Positions 36,013-46,085 of a DNA stretch of 64,000 nt are shown piece after piece. Source of the stretch: Dulcicalothrix desertica PCC 7102 (GTDB taxonomy: Bacteria > Cyanobacteriota > Cyanobacteriia > Cyanobacteriales > Nostocaceae); assembly GCF_003991905.1 (NCBI RefSeq), contig NZ_RSCL01000015.1, forward strand, positions 226,900 to 290,899, in the 5' to 3' direction. A program made the translations under genes and the position numbers. Positions within the stretch are counted from its first letter, which is position 1. Each line of letters opens with the position of its first letter. Below the pieces are notes generated by a model, which was not told the origin of the DNA, made no database searches, and worked only from the letters and a program-made list of their open reading frames with translations.

Positions 36013-37935
36013 ATGACACCTAAAGTAGCGCCATACGGGTCTTGGAAATCACCTATTACTACTGATTTGATTACGGGGGCAACTATTGGACTAGGGCAAA
36101 TATCACTTGATGGTGAAGATATTTACTGGACTGAGTTACGACCGACTGAGAAGGGACGCAATGTGATTGTAAAACAGGCGCCCAATGGTACTATTCATGA
36201 TGTTACTCCAGATGGTTTTAATGTACGTACTCGTGTTCATGAGTATGGTGGAGGCGCCTATTTTGTAGCAAACGGAACAGTATATTTTTCCAATTTTGCC
36301 GACCAGCGTTTATATTATCAAAGTGGTGAAAATGCTGTTGCTTTAACTCCTGATGTTGCCATGCGTTATGGTGATGGTATATTAGATGCCCAGAGAAACA
36401 GAATTATTTGCGTATGTGAAGACCATACCGCAGGTGAGCATGAGCCTATTAATAAGCTTGTCGCTATTAATTTGGAAAATAGTGATATACAAACTTTAGT
36501 ATCTGGTAATGATTTTTATACATCGCCTCGTCTTAGTTCTAATGGTTCACAGTTGGCTTGGTTAACTTGGAATCATCCTAAAATGCCTTGGGATAGTGCT
36601 GAGTTATGGGTTGGAGATGTACAAAGTGATGGTTCGATAGGTGATGCGAAAAAAATTGCAGGTGGCGCCGAGGAGTCTGTATGTCAGCCAGAATGGTCGG
36701 CAGATGGAAGATTATACTTTATTTTAGATAGAACTGGTTGGTGGAATATTTATTGTACTGCGGGTGATAGTATTGAAAATTTAACACCAATACCCGCAGA
36801 ATTTGGTAAGCCACAATGGATTTTAGGCACTTGTACATACGGTATTGAATCTAATAATCGAATTATTTGTAGTTATACTCAGCAGGGAACTTGGAAGTTA
36901 GCTAGTCTTGATATCACTTCACGTCAATTAGAAACTTTTGATTTGCCTTATACGGAAATTAGCTCGTTACAAGTGGCGCCTGGTAAGGTAGTATTTAACG
37001 GTGGCGCCCCAACTCAACCTACAGAACTCGTTGTATTAGATTTAGCTACTCTTCAACGCACAGTTTTACGGCGTGCAAGTGAAGTTACTGTTGATAGTGA
37101 TTATCTTTCACAAGTTCAAGGAATTGAATTTCCTACGACAAACGGAAAAACTGCGTTTGCAATATTTTACCCACCACAAAACCAAGATTACACGGCGCCA
37201 TTCGGTGAAAAACCACCATTATTAGTAAAAAGTCATGGAGGCCCAACCGCAGCAACTTCCACAAGTTTAAGTTTAAGCATTCAATATTGGACAAGTCGCG
37301 GAATTGCAGTTCTCGATGTAAATTATGGTGGAAGTACTGGATATGGTCGCGAATATCGTCAGCGTTTAGAAGGTACTTGGGGTATTGTTGATGTTGATGA
37401 TTGTGCAAATGGTGCGAAATACTTAGTTGAACAAGGGTTAGTAGATGGAAACCGTTTGGCTATTGCTGGTGGAAGTGCTGGTGGATATACTACTTTATGC
37501 GCGTTAACTTTTCGTGATACTTTCAAAGCAGGCGCCAGTTATTATGGTGTAAGCGACCTAGAAGCATTAGCCAGAGATACACATAAATTCGAGTCACGCT
37601 ATCTAGACGGTTTGATAGGCGCCTATCCAGAAAGGAAAGACTTATATATTGAGCGTTCTCCCGTCCACTTTACAGAAAAACTTGCTTGCCCTGTAATTTT
37701 CTTCCAAGGTTTAGAAGATAAAATTGTACCTCCTAACCAAGCCGAAATCATGGTAGAAGCATTACAGCAAAAAGGTTTACCCGTTGCATACGTCGCTTTC
37801 CCCGGAGAACAACACGGGTTTCGCAGTGCAGAAAACATCAAAAGCGCACTAGAAGGAGAAATCTATTTTTACTCCCGCGTCTTTAAATTTGAACTAGCAG
37901 ACAATGTACAAACAGTCCAAATAGACAATTTGTAA
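36013..37935 (+). CDS. S9-family peptidase (prolyl oligopeptidase / acylaminoacyl-peptidase type)
   Basis: 640 residues, the usual size. An N-terminal beta-propeller (about 1-370) has repeated strands. The C-terminal alpha/beta-hydrolase domain carries the triad Ser488 in GGSAGGYT, Asp569 in LEDKIVPP and His601 in EQHGFR. The oxyanion region is VKSHGGPT near residue 405. There is no signal peptide, so it is cytoplasmic and probably degrades short peptides. Seven GGCGCC sites lie within this gene. It stands alone, with hairpin repeats on both flanks. Exact substrate preference cannot be told. Confidence 0.92.
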   Translation: MTPKVAPYGSWKSPITTDLITGATIGLGQISLDGEDIYWTELRPTEKGRNVIVKQAPNGTIHDVTPDGFNVRTRVHEYGGGAYFVANGTVYFSNFADQRLYYQSGENAVALTPDVAMRYGDGILDAQRNRIICVCEDHTAGEHEPINKLVAINLENSDIQTLVSGNDFYTSPRLSSNGSQLAWLTWNHPKMPWDSAELWVGDVQSDGSIGDAKKIAGGAEESVCQPEWSADGRLYFILDRTGWWNIYCTAGDSIENLTPIPAEFGKPQWILGTCTYGIESNNRIICSYTQQGTWKLASLDITSRQLETFDLPYTEISSLQVAPGKVVFNGGAPTQPTELVVLDLATLQRTVLRRASEVTVDSDYLSQVQGIEFPTTNGKTAFAIFYPPQNQDYTAPFGEKPPLLVKSHGGPTAATSTSLSLSIQYWTSRGIAVLDVNYGGSTGYGREYRQRLEGTWGIVDVDDCANGAKYLVEQGLVDGNRLAIAGGSAGGYTTLCALTFRDTFKAGASYYGVSDLEALARDTHKFESRYLDGLIGAYPERKDLYIERSPVHFTEKLACPVIFFQGLEDKIVPPNQAEIMVEALQQKGLPVAYVAFPGEQHGFRSAENIKSALEGEIYFYSRVFKFELADNVQTVQIDNL

Positions 37936-37941
37936 TAACAT

Positions 37942-37968
37942 CTTGTGGAACAGGCATCCCTGCCTGTC
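37942..37968. repeat. Short GTGGAACAGGCATCC hairpin after the S9 peptidase
   Basis: ACAGGCA (37950-37956) and TGCCTGT (37961-37967) form a stem with a 4-base loop. It is a single-arm variant of the GGGCATCC family and probably acts as a terminator. Confidence 0.6.
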
Positions 37969-38056
37969 CTATTTAAATCTTCTTCAAATATTGTTGTAAT
38001 TTTGTTTTTTATTTCTTTATACAGGAAAATATAAAATAGAGTTATCAGCAAAGACT

Positions 38057-38455
38057 ATGCGATTTTTCATACCGACTTTATTATTCCTTTCTACATTTCT
38101 ACCCACACCTCTAAAAGCTCAAATAGTTCCTGACAACACCATTGGAACTATATTGAGACCGAATATGATTATCAATGGCGTACTCAGCGATAAAATTGAA
38201 GGTGGCGCCCAAAGCGGTAATAACTTATTTCACAGTTTTAGTGAATTTAATATTAATACAGGACGCGGTGTATATTTTACAAATCCGACAGATGTTACAA
38301 ATATATTTACTCGTGTAACTGGCGCCAATCTTTCTAATATTAACGGAATATTGGGCGTTGAAGGTAATGCTAATTTATTTTTGATGAACCCAAATGGAAT
38401 TATATTTGGTTATGGCTGGCGCCGTAATTACAACGACAACAACTGGAAAAGGTAA
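38057..38455 (+). pseudogene. Truncated TPS-domain exoprotein gene
   Basis: 132 residues. A signal peptide (ending PLKA) and most of a TPS domain are present, including FHSFSEFNI, FTNPTDVTNIFTRVTG and LFLMNPNGIIFG. After NPNGIIFG the frame breaks off into an unrelated tail and stop. The next frame over reads AGAVITTTTTGKGNG, which looks like TPS body sequence. Most of the gene is therefore missing through an internal deletion plus frameshift. It is closely related to the intact TPS gene at 38654. Confidence 0.75.
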
Positions 38456-38497
38456 TGGTGTATTTTATTTCTTTTTCATAAAATATAGAACCTAACA

Positions 38498-38618
38498 GTG
38501 AAAATTATAATCAATGCAAATTACGCTTGTTTCATCTTTTGCTTTATGTTTAATTTAAGCTGCAACCAGCTAGTGCCCAAGTAGTTATGTGTTACAGGTT
38601 CGGGTTCATCAAATGTGT
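38498..38618 (+). pseudogene. Second decayed TPS N-terminus
   Basis: The stretch 38498-38590 aligns base by base with the start of the intact gene at 38654 (GTGAAAATTATAATCAATGC versus ATGAGAATTATAATAATGCA, then the signal-peptide region and AQVV). At 38591-38618 it jumps to a segment matching VTGTSSSNI of that gene. In-frame stops and the internal deletion show a dead copy. Confidence 0.65.
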
Positions 38619-38653
38619 ACTTTTCTTTTTTTATGGGAAATATAGAAGCATGA

Positions 38654-41083
38654 ATGAGAATTATAATAATGCAAATCACACCTGTTTCATTTCTCGCTAT
38701 ATGTTTGTTCATGCTGCAGCCTGCAACTGCCCAGGTTATTCCCGATGGTAGTATGAACACAACACTGGCGCCTAACATCAATATCAATGGGGTGTTGACC
38801 GATAGAGTTGATGGTGGTGCCCAAGTAGGCAGTAATCTATTTCATAGCTTTAGCAGTTTCAACATCAATCCTTCATCTGGGGTTTATTTTACAAACCCTA
38901 CGGATGTTACAAACATATTTGCTCGTGTCACAGGTACAAGTTCATCAAATATTAATGGAACACTTGGAGTACTCGGTGGCGCCAATTTATTTTTAATGAA
39001 TCCAAATGGTATTGTATTTAACAGCGGCGCCAACCTTGATTTGAACGGTTCGTTTCTGGCGACAACAGCAAGCAATATTAGTTTCGCTGATGGTAAAGTA
39101 TTTGCTACTCAAAATACGAGTAGTAGCGTTTCTATTCTAACGCAAAGTGTTCCTATCGGCTTAGGATTTGGCAGTAATCCAGGAAAAATTTCAGTTAATG
39201 GTGCAGGACACCAATTAACTGCCCAAGACCCTAATTTTGCACCATATATAAATATGGGTAACACAACAGGGTTACATGCAAAACCAGGAAAAACATTAGC
39301 GCTGGTTGGTTCTCAAGTCAATTTAGATGGGGGTATATTAACGGCGCCGCAAGGTCAAATAAAATTAGGTAGTGTTAGTAGCAACTCAACAGTTGGTTTA
39401 AAGATAGATAATCGCTTTAGTTTTGGATATGAAAATGTATCTTCATTTGAGAATATTTCTTTGTCGCGTTCTTCGCTATTAGATGCAACTGGTAATGGTG
39501 GTGGTTCGATTCAATTAAACGGTCGTTCAGTCAGCTTAACTGATGGTTCGGTGGCTTCAGTGCAAAATATAGGTGTTCAAAAAGCAGGAGATATCAGAGT
39601 TAATGCTTCTGAAACTCTGGAATTAAAAGGTACGGCGCCGAATAATATAGTACGTAGCACAATAGGAAATAACACTGTGGCAGGGAGCATTGGAGATATT
39701 TATGTTAATACTAAACAGTTAATTATTGAGGATGGAGGTGCTATTGGTAGCAGAAGCTACAGTCAAAGTAATGGAGGTAATGTATATATTAATGCTACAG
39801 AATCTACAAAAGTAGCGGGAGTATCTCCGGTTAATCCAGCAGCATTTAGCAGTATTGCTTCTATCACTTTAGACCGTGGCAAATCTGGTGATATATTCGT
39901 TAATACGCCAAATTTATTTGTATTAGATGGTGGTGCGATTTCTGCAACAAGTTTTGGTCGTGGTAATGGTGGTAATGTAAATGTAAATGCTTCAAATATA
40001 GAAGTTAATGGCACTGCAAAAACTATATTTGGAGTTAGCACCATTTCTAGCTCAAATTTAGGTTTAGGTAATGCTGGCAATATTAATTTTAACACTAATA
40101 GTTTAACTATTGCAAATGGCGGAAATATAAATACTGCTAGTAGTAGTAATGGAAATGCCGGCAGCATTACTATTAATGCAAATCAAGATGTGCAAGTCTT
40201 GGATAATAGTATCTTAGCATCAAGTGTTGCACTTAACCGAAGTTTTCAAAGCGCATTTAATCTACCAGAATTTCCCAGTGGTAACAGTGGACATATTACT
40301 ATTAATACTGGGATACTAACAATCGCAAATGCAGCGCGTGTTGGTGTGAATAATTCGGGTACAGGTTCAGCTGGAACAGTTACAATAAATGCAGGCGCCG
40401 TAAAGTTAGATAACCAAGGCGCCCTCTCAGCAGTAACGGCATCTGGCAATGGTGGAAATATAGCACTTATAAGTCAAAATTTGCTTCTTCGTCGTGATAG
40501 TAGTATTTCTACTGATGCCCGTGGTCCCGGTAATGGTGGCAATATTAATTTAAATATAGGCACAATTGCTCTTACCGAAAGTCTAATCAGCGCTAATGCA
40601 GTACAACAAAAAGGTGGTAATATTACTATCAACACTCAAGGATTATTTAATTTTAACAGTAGCATCACTGCAACTGGTGCCAGCAACGGAGAAATTAAAA
40701 TCATAACTCCAGATATTAAACAAGACAATTCACTTCAACAACAAGCAAGTAATTTTATTAATGCAGAACAAGCAGTTGCTTCTAGCTGTTTAGTTAACCG
40801 CAATGCAGCGCAAAGCCGTTTTGTAGTAACAGGTAATGGTGGTTTACCTCAAACACCTGATAATCAAGAAGTACAATATACGCTTACAAAACCACAAGCA
40901 ATTAACACTATCAATACAGTACTTACTAAAAATACAAATTTTACCATTCGCACTTCAAGCTGGAAATTAGGAGACAAAATTAACGAAGCAACGCAACTCG
41001 TAAAAACTAGCGACGGCAGAATTTTATTAAACAATACATCTAATTATGATGTAAATACGGTGCAACTTTCACAATGCTCTTAG
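38654..41083 (+). CDS. Two-partner-secretion exoprotein, intact copy
   Basis: 809 residues. The signal peptide covers about 1-26 (ending TAQ). The TPS domain (about 28-150) carries FHSFSSFNI, FTNPTDVTNIFARVTG and NPNGIVFNSGANLDL. A beta-helix body has repeats such as GNGGNVNVNASNIEVNG and GNGGNINLN, and is rich in Asn, Ser and Thr. The C-terminus (SSCLVNRNAAQSRFVVTGNG, GLPQTP) parallels the TPS protein at 2667-5306. It is probably secreted and cell-surface or matrix associated. No TpsB gene lies nearby. Two broken copies sit immediately upstream. Confidence 0.88.
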   Translation: MRIIIMQITPVSFLAICLFMLQPATAQVIPDGSMNTTLAPNININGVLTDRVDGGAQVGSNLFHSFSSFNINPSSGVYFTNPTDVTNIFARVTGTSSSNINGTLGVLGGANLFLMNPNGIVFNSGANLDLNGSFLATTASNISFADGKVFATQNTSSSVSILTQSVPIGLGFGSNPGKISVNGAGHQLTAQDPNFAPYINMGNTTGLHAKPGKTLALVGSQVNLDGGILTAPQGQIKLGSVSSNSTVGLKIDNRFSFGYENVSSFENISLSRSSLLDATGNGGGSIQLNGRSVSLTDGSVASVQNIGVQKAGDIRVNASETLELKGTAPNNIVRSTIGNNTVAGSIGDIYVNTKQLIIEDGGAIGSRSYSQSNGGNVYINATESTKVAGVSPVNPAAFSSIASITLDRGKSGDIFVNTPNLFVLDGGAISATSFGRGNGGNVNVNASNIEVNGTAKTIFGVSTISSSNLGLGNAGNINFNTNSLTIANGGNINTASSSNGNAGSITINANQDVQVLDNSILASSVALNRSFQSAFNLPEFPSGNSGHITINTGILTIANAARVGVNNSGTGSAGTVTINAGAVKLDNQGALSAVTASGNGGNIALISQNLLLRRDSSISTDARGPGNGGNINLNIGTIALTESLISANAVQQKGGNITINTQGLFNFNSSITATGASNGEIKIITPDIKQDNSLQQQASNFINAEQAVASSCLVNRNAAQSRFVVTGNGGLPQTPDNQEVQYTLTKPQAINTINTVLTKNTNFTIRTSSWKLGDKINEATQLVKTSDGRILLNNTSNYDVNTVQLSQCS

Positions 41084-41713
41084 AGGTTGTTTGAAAAGTT
41101 ATATTTGATACGCAATTCTTGGATTAATCCCCCCTGACCCCCCTTAATAAGGGGGGAAAAGAGGCATTTAAGTCCCCCTTATCAAGGGGGGTTGGGGAAT
41201 TTTTTAGGACTAAAGTTTAATTTTATACTTTTCCAACATCCTCTTGAAGAATGCTTGAAAAGTATTAAATAAAACTTTAGATGGCAAAAAGTATATATAG
41301 CTGTTCTGAGAGTTTTTGTATAAAATACATTTACGTAGAAAGCGTATTAATTCGGTCTTTACAGCGTGCGGATTTACCTGCGGTACACTACGTGAATACA
41401 AATAATGTGCGGACTGCTACAAATACAGCGCCAGTAACACAAATTCCATCAATCTAAGACTCAAGTAGTACATAAAAATCACTTATTTGCTGTGGCACAG
41501 GCGCCTGCTGATATGTAATTTGTACTATAATATTTCAGATTGTGTAAAGCAATCAAGTTTGAGAGTAACGTAAAGTTCTACTTTTTAGGTTCTATTTTAC
41601 TGAGCAAATTTTTGTGCATCAAGTTACAAATGCAGCCTGTGCGGTAGTAGATATTAATCTTTTTTCTAATAAACTATAGATAATGCCGCGTTCGGTCTAG
41701 TTAAAAAGCGTTT
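41084..41713. other. Intergenic region with polyC/polyG repeat and a doubtful small frame
   Basis: Contains the CCCCCCTTAATAAGGGGGG repeat (41118-41205), a small open frame at 41281-41457, and a GGCGCC at 41500 inside a GGCACAGGCGCCTG motif. Otherwise it is A/T-rich, with the promoter of the hybrid kinase expected at the right end. Confidence 0.5.
41281..41457 (+). other. Possible 58-codon frame or gene remnant
   Basis: ATG at 41281 to TAA at 41455-41457. The product ends with a protein-like stretch (LQRADLPAVHYVNTNNVRTA) but starts with low-complexity sequence. It has no ribosome site and matches no family I recognise. It may be the tail of a lost gene. Confidence 0.2.
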
Positions 41714-44700
41714 ATGCACGAATTTGATGACTCCACTCAAACAAAAGATTTCGGCGCCCCCTCACAGTCTTTAGCAGAAGAGGGAATGGTACTACAGTTA
41801 GCGGATGGCAAGATTCAGGCTTGTAACGCTGCTGCTGAGAAACTTTTAGGATTAACAACCGAGCAAATCGTAGGCTGGACTTGGACGCATTCCCCCTGGC
41901 AAGCAATTTATGAAGATGGAACTAATTTTACTGGTGAAACCCATCCTGCAATGATAGCGCTACAAACTGGACAACCACAGTTTAATGTCGTGATGGGGCT
42001 TTATCACCCAGATGAAGAATTAATTTGGCTTACTATTGATGCTCAACCGTTGTTTCAAAATTCTGGTTCGGCGCCCTATGGAATAATATTAAAATTTCGG
42101 CAAATCTCACCGTCACAATTCCAGAAAAACCAATTTCAAGAGGAGCGCGAACAGGCACTTGAATTGCTGCGCGAAAATATCTCTAGATTAGAGTTAGTGC
42201 AACAAGCTACGTATTCTGGTATTTGGGACTGGAACTTTGCTACAAATATTGCTCACGTTTCTCAGCAATACTGCGCTATTTTTGGTATTGCGCCTGACAC
42301 CCGCACGGTTTCATATGAGCAATGGCTGGAACATATTTATCCAGAAGACCGTGTTTGGGTGAGTGAATACTTAGCAGAAGCGGTTGAGCAGGGTAAGAAT
42401 TATGCAGTTCAATATCGTATTCTTCATCCCAATGGTGTACGGTGGGTTGATTCACGCGGGCTGGTTTACTACAATGCAGCGAATCAAGCCGTGCGAATGC
42501 TGGGCAATGTACAAGACATTACCGACCACAAACAGGCGGAACTTTCTTTACAAGAAGCTCATATCCAACTCGAAGCGGCATTAGCTGCAGGTTCAATTTA
42601 TACTTGGCGCTGCGATATCCCTAACAATTTGGTGTTTACTGATGCCTACTTTGCAAACCTGTTTGGGCTTGACGCAGAAACATCTGTCGCGGGCTTGCCG
42701 ATTACGCAGTTTCTTAAAGGCATTCATGTGGACGACCGTTCTCACGTTACTACCCTTATCGAACGTGCAATTTTAACTGGAGAAGATTATACGGCTGAGT
42801 ACCGTGTCTACAATGCTCAAGGGCAGGAGCGATGGGTAATTGCGCGAGGACGGGCTGAGTATGACTCCCAAGGAAATGCAATCTCGTTTCCAGGCGCCCT
42901 TACCGATATTACCGACCGTAAACAAGCTGAAACTGCCCTGCAACAAAGTGAAGAACTGTTACGCATGGCTCAGGAACGATTACAAGCTGCCTTATTTGCG
43001 GCTGAAACAGGGACGTTTCGCTGGGATATTAGTACTAATGCTCTGGATTGGGATAACAACCTTGACCGCTTATTCGGTTTACCACTGGGAAAAACGGCGC
43101 GGAGTTTAGATGCTTTTATCCAGATGGTGCATCCTGATGACCGTCAAGGTGTAATAGATCGGTGTCAACGGTGCGCTACGGAAGGCGCCGACTTTGATAT
43201 GGATTTCCGTGTGGTGTATCCTGATGGCAGCATTCGTTGGCTCTCGGATAAAGGCAAAACATTTTTCGACGAGGACGGCAAACCTGCGTATATAACAGGT
43301 GCTTGTGTTGATATAACAGACCGTAAAAGCACAGAAGAAGCCCTACGGCAGAGTGAAGAATTTAAAGACCGTATGTTAGAGAGCAGTCCTGACTGTATTA
43401 AGGTATTAGACCTTAATGGGCGCCTGCTTTACATGAATAGCGGTGGCATGTGCGTGATGGAGATTGACGACTTCACGCCTTATTGCAACACCGAATGGGT
43501 TCGTTTTTGGGAAGGTGACACTCAGCAACAAGCTTACCATGCACTTGCGACTGCCAATAGAGGCGAAGTTAGCATTTTTCAAGGGTATTGCCCCACCGCA
43601 AAAGGTACCCCAAAATGGTGGGAAGTAATTGTTAGTCCAATTTTGAATACCAGAGGGCAGGTGCTACAACTACTGGCAATTTCGCGAGACATTACTGAAC
43701 GTAAACAAGCTGTTGAAGCCTTGCGCCAATCTGAAGAACGTTATCGCATACTGTTTGAATCGATGGAGGACGGCTTTTGTGTAATTAAGGTGCTGTTTAA
43801 TGAGAATAACACACCTATTGATTATCGCTTTCTAGAAATGAACCCAGCGTTTGAGGTACAAACTGGGTTGAAACAGGCAGAAGGTAAAACAGCACGACAA
43901 CTACTTCCTAATCTCGAAAATCATTGGTTTGAAATTTATGGGAAAGTGGCTCTTAGTGGTGAACCCGTTCGTTTTGAGCATGGCTCTCTTGCAATGAATC
44001 GTTACTTTGACATTTATGCTTTTCGCGTTGGGCAACCCGAAAACCGCAAAGTTGCCATTATGTTTAAAGAAATAAGTGAGCGTAAAGCAATTGAGCAACA
44101 GCGAGAAAAGCTACTACAGCAAGAGCAAGTGGCACGAGAAGCGGCAGAACGTGCCAACCAAATTAAAGATGAGTTTCTTGCTGTTCTCTCTCACGAGTTG
44201 CGTACTCCCCTCAACCCTATTTTAGGCTGGGCGAAGTTACTCCAATCAAGGAAACTTAATCCAACAAAAATTACCGAAGCGCTTGGTATTATCGAGCGCA
44301 ATGCCAAACTCCAATCGCAGCTTATAGAAGACTTGCTAGATGTATCTCGTATTTTGCGCGGTAAAATGACGTTAACCACGGCGCCAGTAAATATCGCTAA
44401 TACGATTTATGCTGCGCTCGAAACTGTTCGCCTTGCTGCCGAAGCGAAAAATATTCAGATGGATTTCTTCACTGAAGAAGTTCGTCCCATTATTGGTGAT
44501 GTAGGTCGGTTACAGCAGGTAATGTGGAACCTCTTAACCAACGCAATCAAATTTACATCAAAAAATGGTCGGGTCGAGGTATACTTAACGCAAGCTGAAT
44601 CCCATGTCCAAATTCAAGTACGCGATACAGGAAAAGGGATTAGTCCAGAATTTCTACCCTATGTGTTTGAACATTTCCGCCAAGAAGATGGCGCCATTAC

Positions 44701-45274
44701 TCGTCAATTTGGTGGCTTAGGATTAGGATTGGCAATTGTACGGCAAATCGTCGAAATGCACGGGGGAACCGTTAAGGCAGATAGTCAAGGAGAAGGATTT
44801 GGCGCCACTTTTACAATAACTTTACCCCTACCCCAACAAACATTGAAAGTCCCATTTCAAGATTCTCGCTCCATTTCAATGGCTTTATCTGCTCCCCTCG
44901 CTGGTATCCGTGCATTAGTAGTGGACGATGACCCCGACTCACGGGACTTTGTTGCTTTTGTGTTGGAACAAGAAGGTGCGGAAGTAGTACAAGCGTCATC
45001 AGCAATTGAAGGGCTAAAAATTATCGCCCAGTCTCAGTTTAATATTTTGGTTAGTGATATTGGAATGCCTGAAGTTGATGGCTATAGCTTTATGCGGCAC
45101 ATTAGAAAAAGCTCACAAGAAGCAAGCGGACAAATTCCAGCAATTGCCCTTACTGCTTATGCTGGTGAACTAGATCAACGGCAAGCTATGTCAGTTGGGT
45201 TCCAGAGGCATTTATCTAAACCCGTTGACCCTGAACAACTTGTTGAAGCAGTTCTTACCTTAGTACATTGCTAA
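41714..45274 (+). CDS. Hybrid histidine kinase with six PAS domains and a receiver
   Basis: 1186 residues. Six PAS/PAC modules run from about 15 to 795, each closed by a PAC motif such as VQDITDHKQAE, LTDITDRKQAE or CVDITDRKSTE. The kinase core has His827 in AVLSHELRTPLNPILGWAKL. The N-box is MWNLLTNAIKFTSKNG, with DTGKGISPEF and GGLGLGLAIVRQI downstream. The C-terminal receiver (about 1060-1185) has VVDDDPDSRDF, phospho-acceptor Asp in ILVSDIGMPEVDGY and Lys in LSKPVDP. No membrane segment is present. It is likely cytoplasmic and redox, gas or ligand sensing, but no cofactor residue can be assigned. It stands alone, with a terminator at the stop codon. Confidence 0.92.
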   Translation: MHEFDDSTQTKDFGAPSQSLAEEGMVLQLADGKIQACNAAAEKLLGLTTEQIVGWTWTHSPWQAIYEDGTNFTGETHPAMIALQTGQPQFNVVMGLYHPDEELIWLTIDAQPLFQNSGSAPYGIILKFRQISPSQFQKNQFQEEREQALELLRENISRLELVQQATYSGIWDWNFATNIAHVSQQYCAIFGIAPDTRTVSYEQWLEHIYPEDRVWVSEYLAEAVEQGKNYAVQYRILHPNGVRWVDSRGLVYYNAANQAVRMLGNVQDITDHKQAELSLQEAHIQLEAALAAGSIYTWRCDIPNNLVFTDAYFANLFGLDAETSVAGLPITQFLKGIHVDDRSHVTTLIERAILTGEDYTAEYRVYNAQGQERWVIARGRAEYDSQGNAISFPGALTDITDRKQAETALQQSEELLRMAQERLQAALFAAETGTFRWDISTNALDWDNNLDRLFGLPLGKTARSLDAFIQMVHPDDRQGVIDRCQRCATEGADFDMDFRVVYPDGSIRWLSDKGKTFFDEDGKPAYITGACVDITDRKSTEEALRQSEEFKDRMLESSPDCIKVLDLNGRLLYMNSGGMCVMEIDDFTPYCNTEWVRFWEGDTQQQAYHALATANRGEVSIFQGYCPTAKGTPKWWEVIVSPILNTRGQVLQLLAISRDITERKQAVEALRQSEERYRILFESMEDGFCVIKVLFNENNTPIDYRFLEMNPAFEVQTGLKQAEGKTARQLLPNLENHWFEIYGKVALSGEPVRFEHGSLAMNRYFDIYAFRVGQPENRKVAIMFKEISERKAIEQQREKLLQQEQVAREAAERANQIKDEFLAVLSHELRTPLNPILGWAKLLQSRKLNPTKITEALGIIERNAKLQSQLIEDLLDVSRILRGKMTLTTAPVNIANTIYAALETVRLAAEAKNIQMDFFTEEVRPIIGDVGRLQQVMWNLLTNAIKFTSKNGRVEVYLTQAESHVQIQVRDTGKGISPEFLPYVFEHFRQEDGAITRQFGGLGLGLAIVRQIVEMHGGTVKADSQGEGFGATFTITLPLPQQTLKVPFQDSRSISMALSAPLAGIRALVVDDDPDSRDFVAFVLEQEGAEVVQASSAIEGLKIIAQSQFNILVSDIGMPEVDGYSFMRHIRKSSQEASGQIPAIALTAYAGELDQRQAMSVGFQRHLSKPVDPEQLVEAVLTLVHC

Positions 45275-45291
45275 GGTGGGCACTGCCCACC
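45275..45291. terminator. Hairpin between hybrid kinase and plsY
   Basis: GGTGGGC (45275-45281) and GCCCACC (45285-45291) form a 7-bp perfect stem with a 3-base loop, directly after the TAA stop of the kinase and 5 bases before the plsY stop. It is probably a shared bidirectional terminator. Confidence 0.65.
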
Positions 45292-45296
45292 CTACG

Positions 45297-45992
45297 TCAA
45301 CTTGCTGTTGGGGTTGGTGTTTCGTTTATTTCTATTGATTTTTGTCCTAATTTTGGTTCAGTACCCGCTAAAATACGTTGTATATTACTGCGATGGCGGA
45401 TAATTACGTATATTCCACCAGCTACACCAAATAGTACATAAGCTAGTGGTTGATGAAATAGAACCATTAATATAGATACTGCAACGGCGCCGAAGCAGGA
45501 ACTGAGCGAAACAATACGCGATATTGCCACAACAATAGCGAAAACACCAAACGTTGCCAAACCAACTTGCCAATTCATCGCTAGCAATATACCTAAACTT
45601 GTGGCAACAGATTTACCTCCAGTAAAACCCAGAAATATAGATTTACTGTGACCAAGCACAGCGCACATCCCTGCAAGTGTTACCATCCAAGGTTCCCATC
45701 CAAAGTTTATAGTTTGAGGAATTAAATTCTGACTAGTCGCAAATTCAAAAAACCAATGCACTAATAATATTGATAAAACTCCCTTCAAACAATCCACCAA
45801 CAAAACAAAAGCCCCAGGACCCTTACCCAAAGCTCTTAGCACATTAGTGGCGCCAGTCGAACCAGAACCAACCTCTCGAATATCAATACCCTTTAAAATT
45901 TTTACTGCTGTATAACCTGTAGGTATTGAACCCAATAAATAAGTAACAAACAGAACAGTTCCACACAAACTTAACCAAATAGCCATAATCAA
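45297..45992 (-). CDS. plsY: Glycerol-3-phosphate acyltransferase PlsY
   Basis: 231 residues, integral membrane. PlsY transfers an acyl group from acyl-phosphate to glycerol-3-phosphate, the first step of phospholipid synthesis. Signature loops are LLGSIPTGYTAVK, DIREVGSGSTGATNVLRALGKGPG, GHSKSIFLGFTGGKSVATSLG and a C-terminal IRHRSNIQRILAGTEPKLG. ATG codons at residues 1 and 3 are both possible starts. It follows DUF3086, DUF3119 and mlaE genes on the same strand, a linkage I know from other cyanobacteria and suggestive of envelope lipid handling. Confidence 0.94.
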   Translation of the reverse strand: MIMAIWLSLCGTVLFVTYLLGSIPTGYTAVKILKGIDIREVGSGSTGATNVLRALGKGPGAFVLLVDCLKGVLSILLVHWFFEFATSQNLIPQTINFGWEPWMVTLAGMCAVLGHSKSIFLGFTGGKSVATSLGILLAMNWQVGLATFGVFAIVVAISRIVSLSSCFGAVAVSILMVLFHQPLAYVLFGVAGGIYVIIRHRSNIQRILAGTEPKLGQKSIEINETPTPTAS

Positions 45993-46002
45993 AAGTTAAA
46001 AA

Positions 46003-46082
46003 GTGCTGAGTACTGAGTGCTGAGTACTGAGTGCTGAATCTGCCGCGTTTCCACTCAGCACTCAGCACTTTCTACTCATCAC
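46003..46082. repeat. Inverted heptamer arrays between DUF3086 and plsY
   Basis: Five heptamers (GTGCTGA and GTACTGA alternating) at 46003-46037 face TCAGCAC x2, TTTCTAC and TCATCAC at 46055-46082 across a 17-base spacer. The two arrays can fold into a long imperfect hairpin. Same family and arrangement as 8774-9043. Confidence 0.85.
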
Positions 46083-46085
46083 TAT

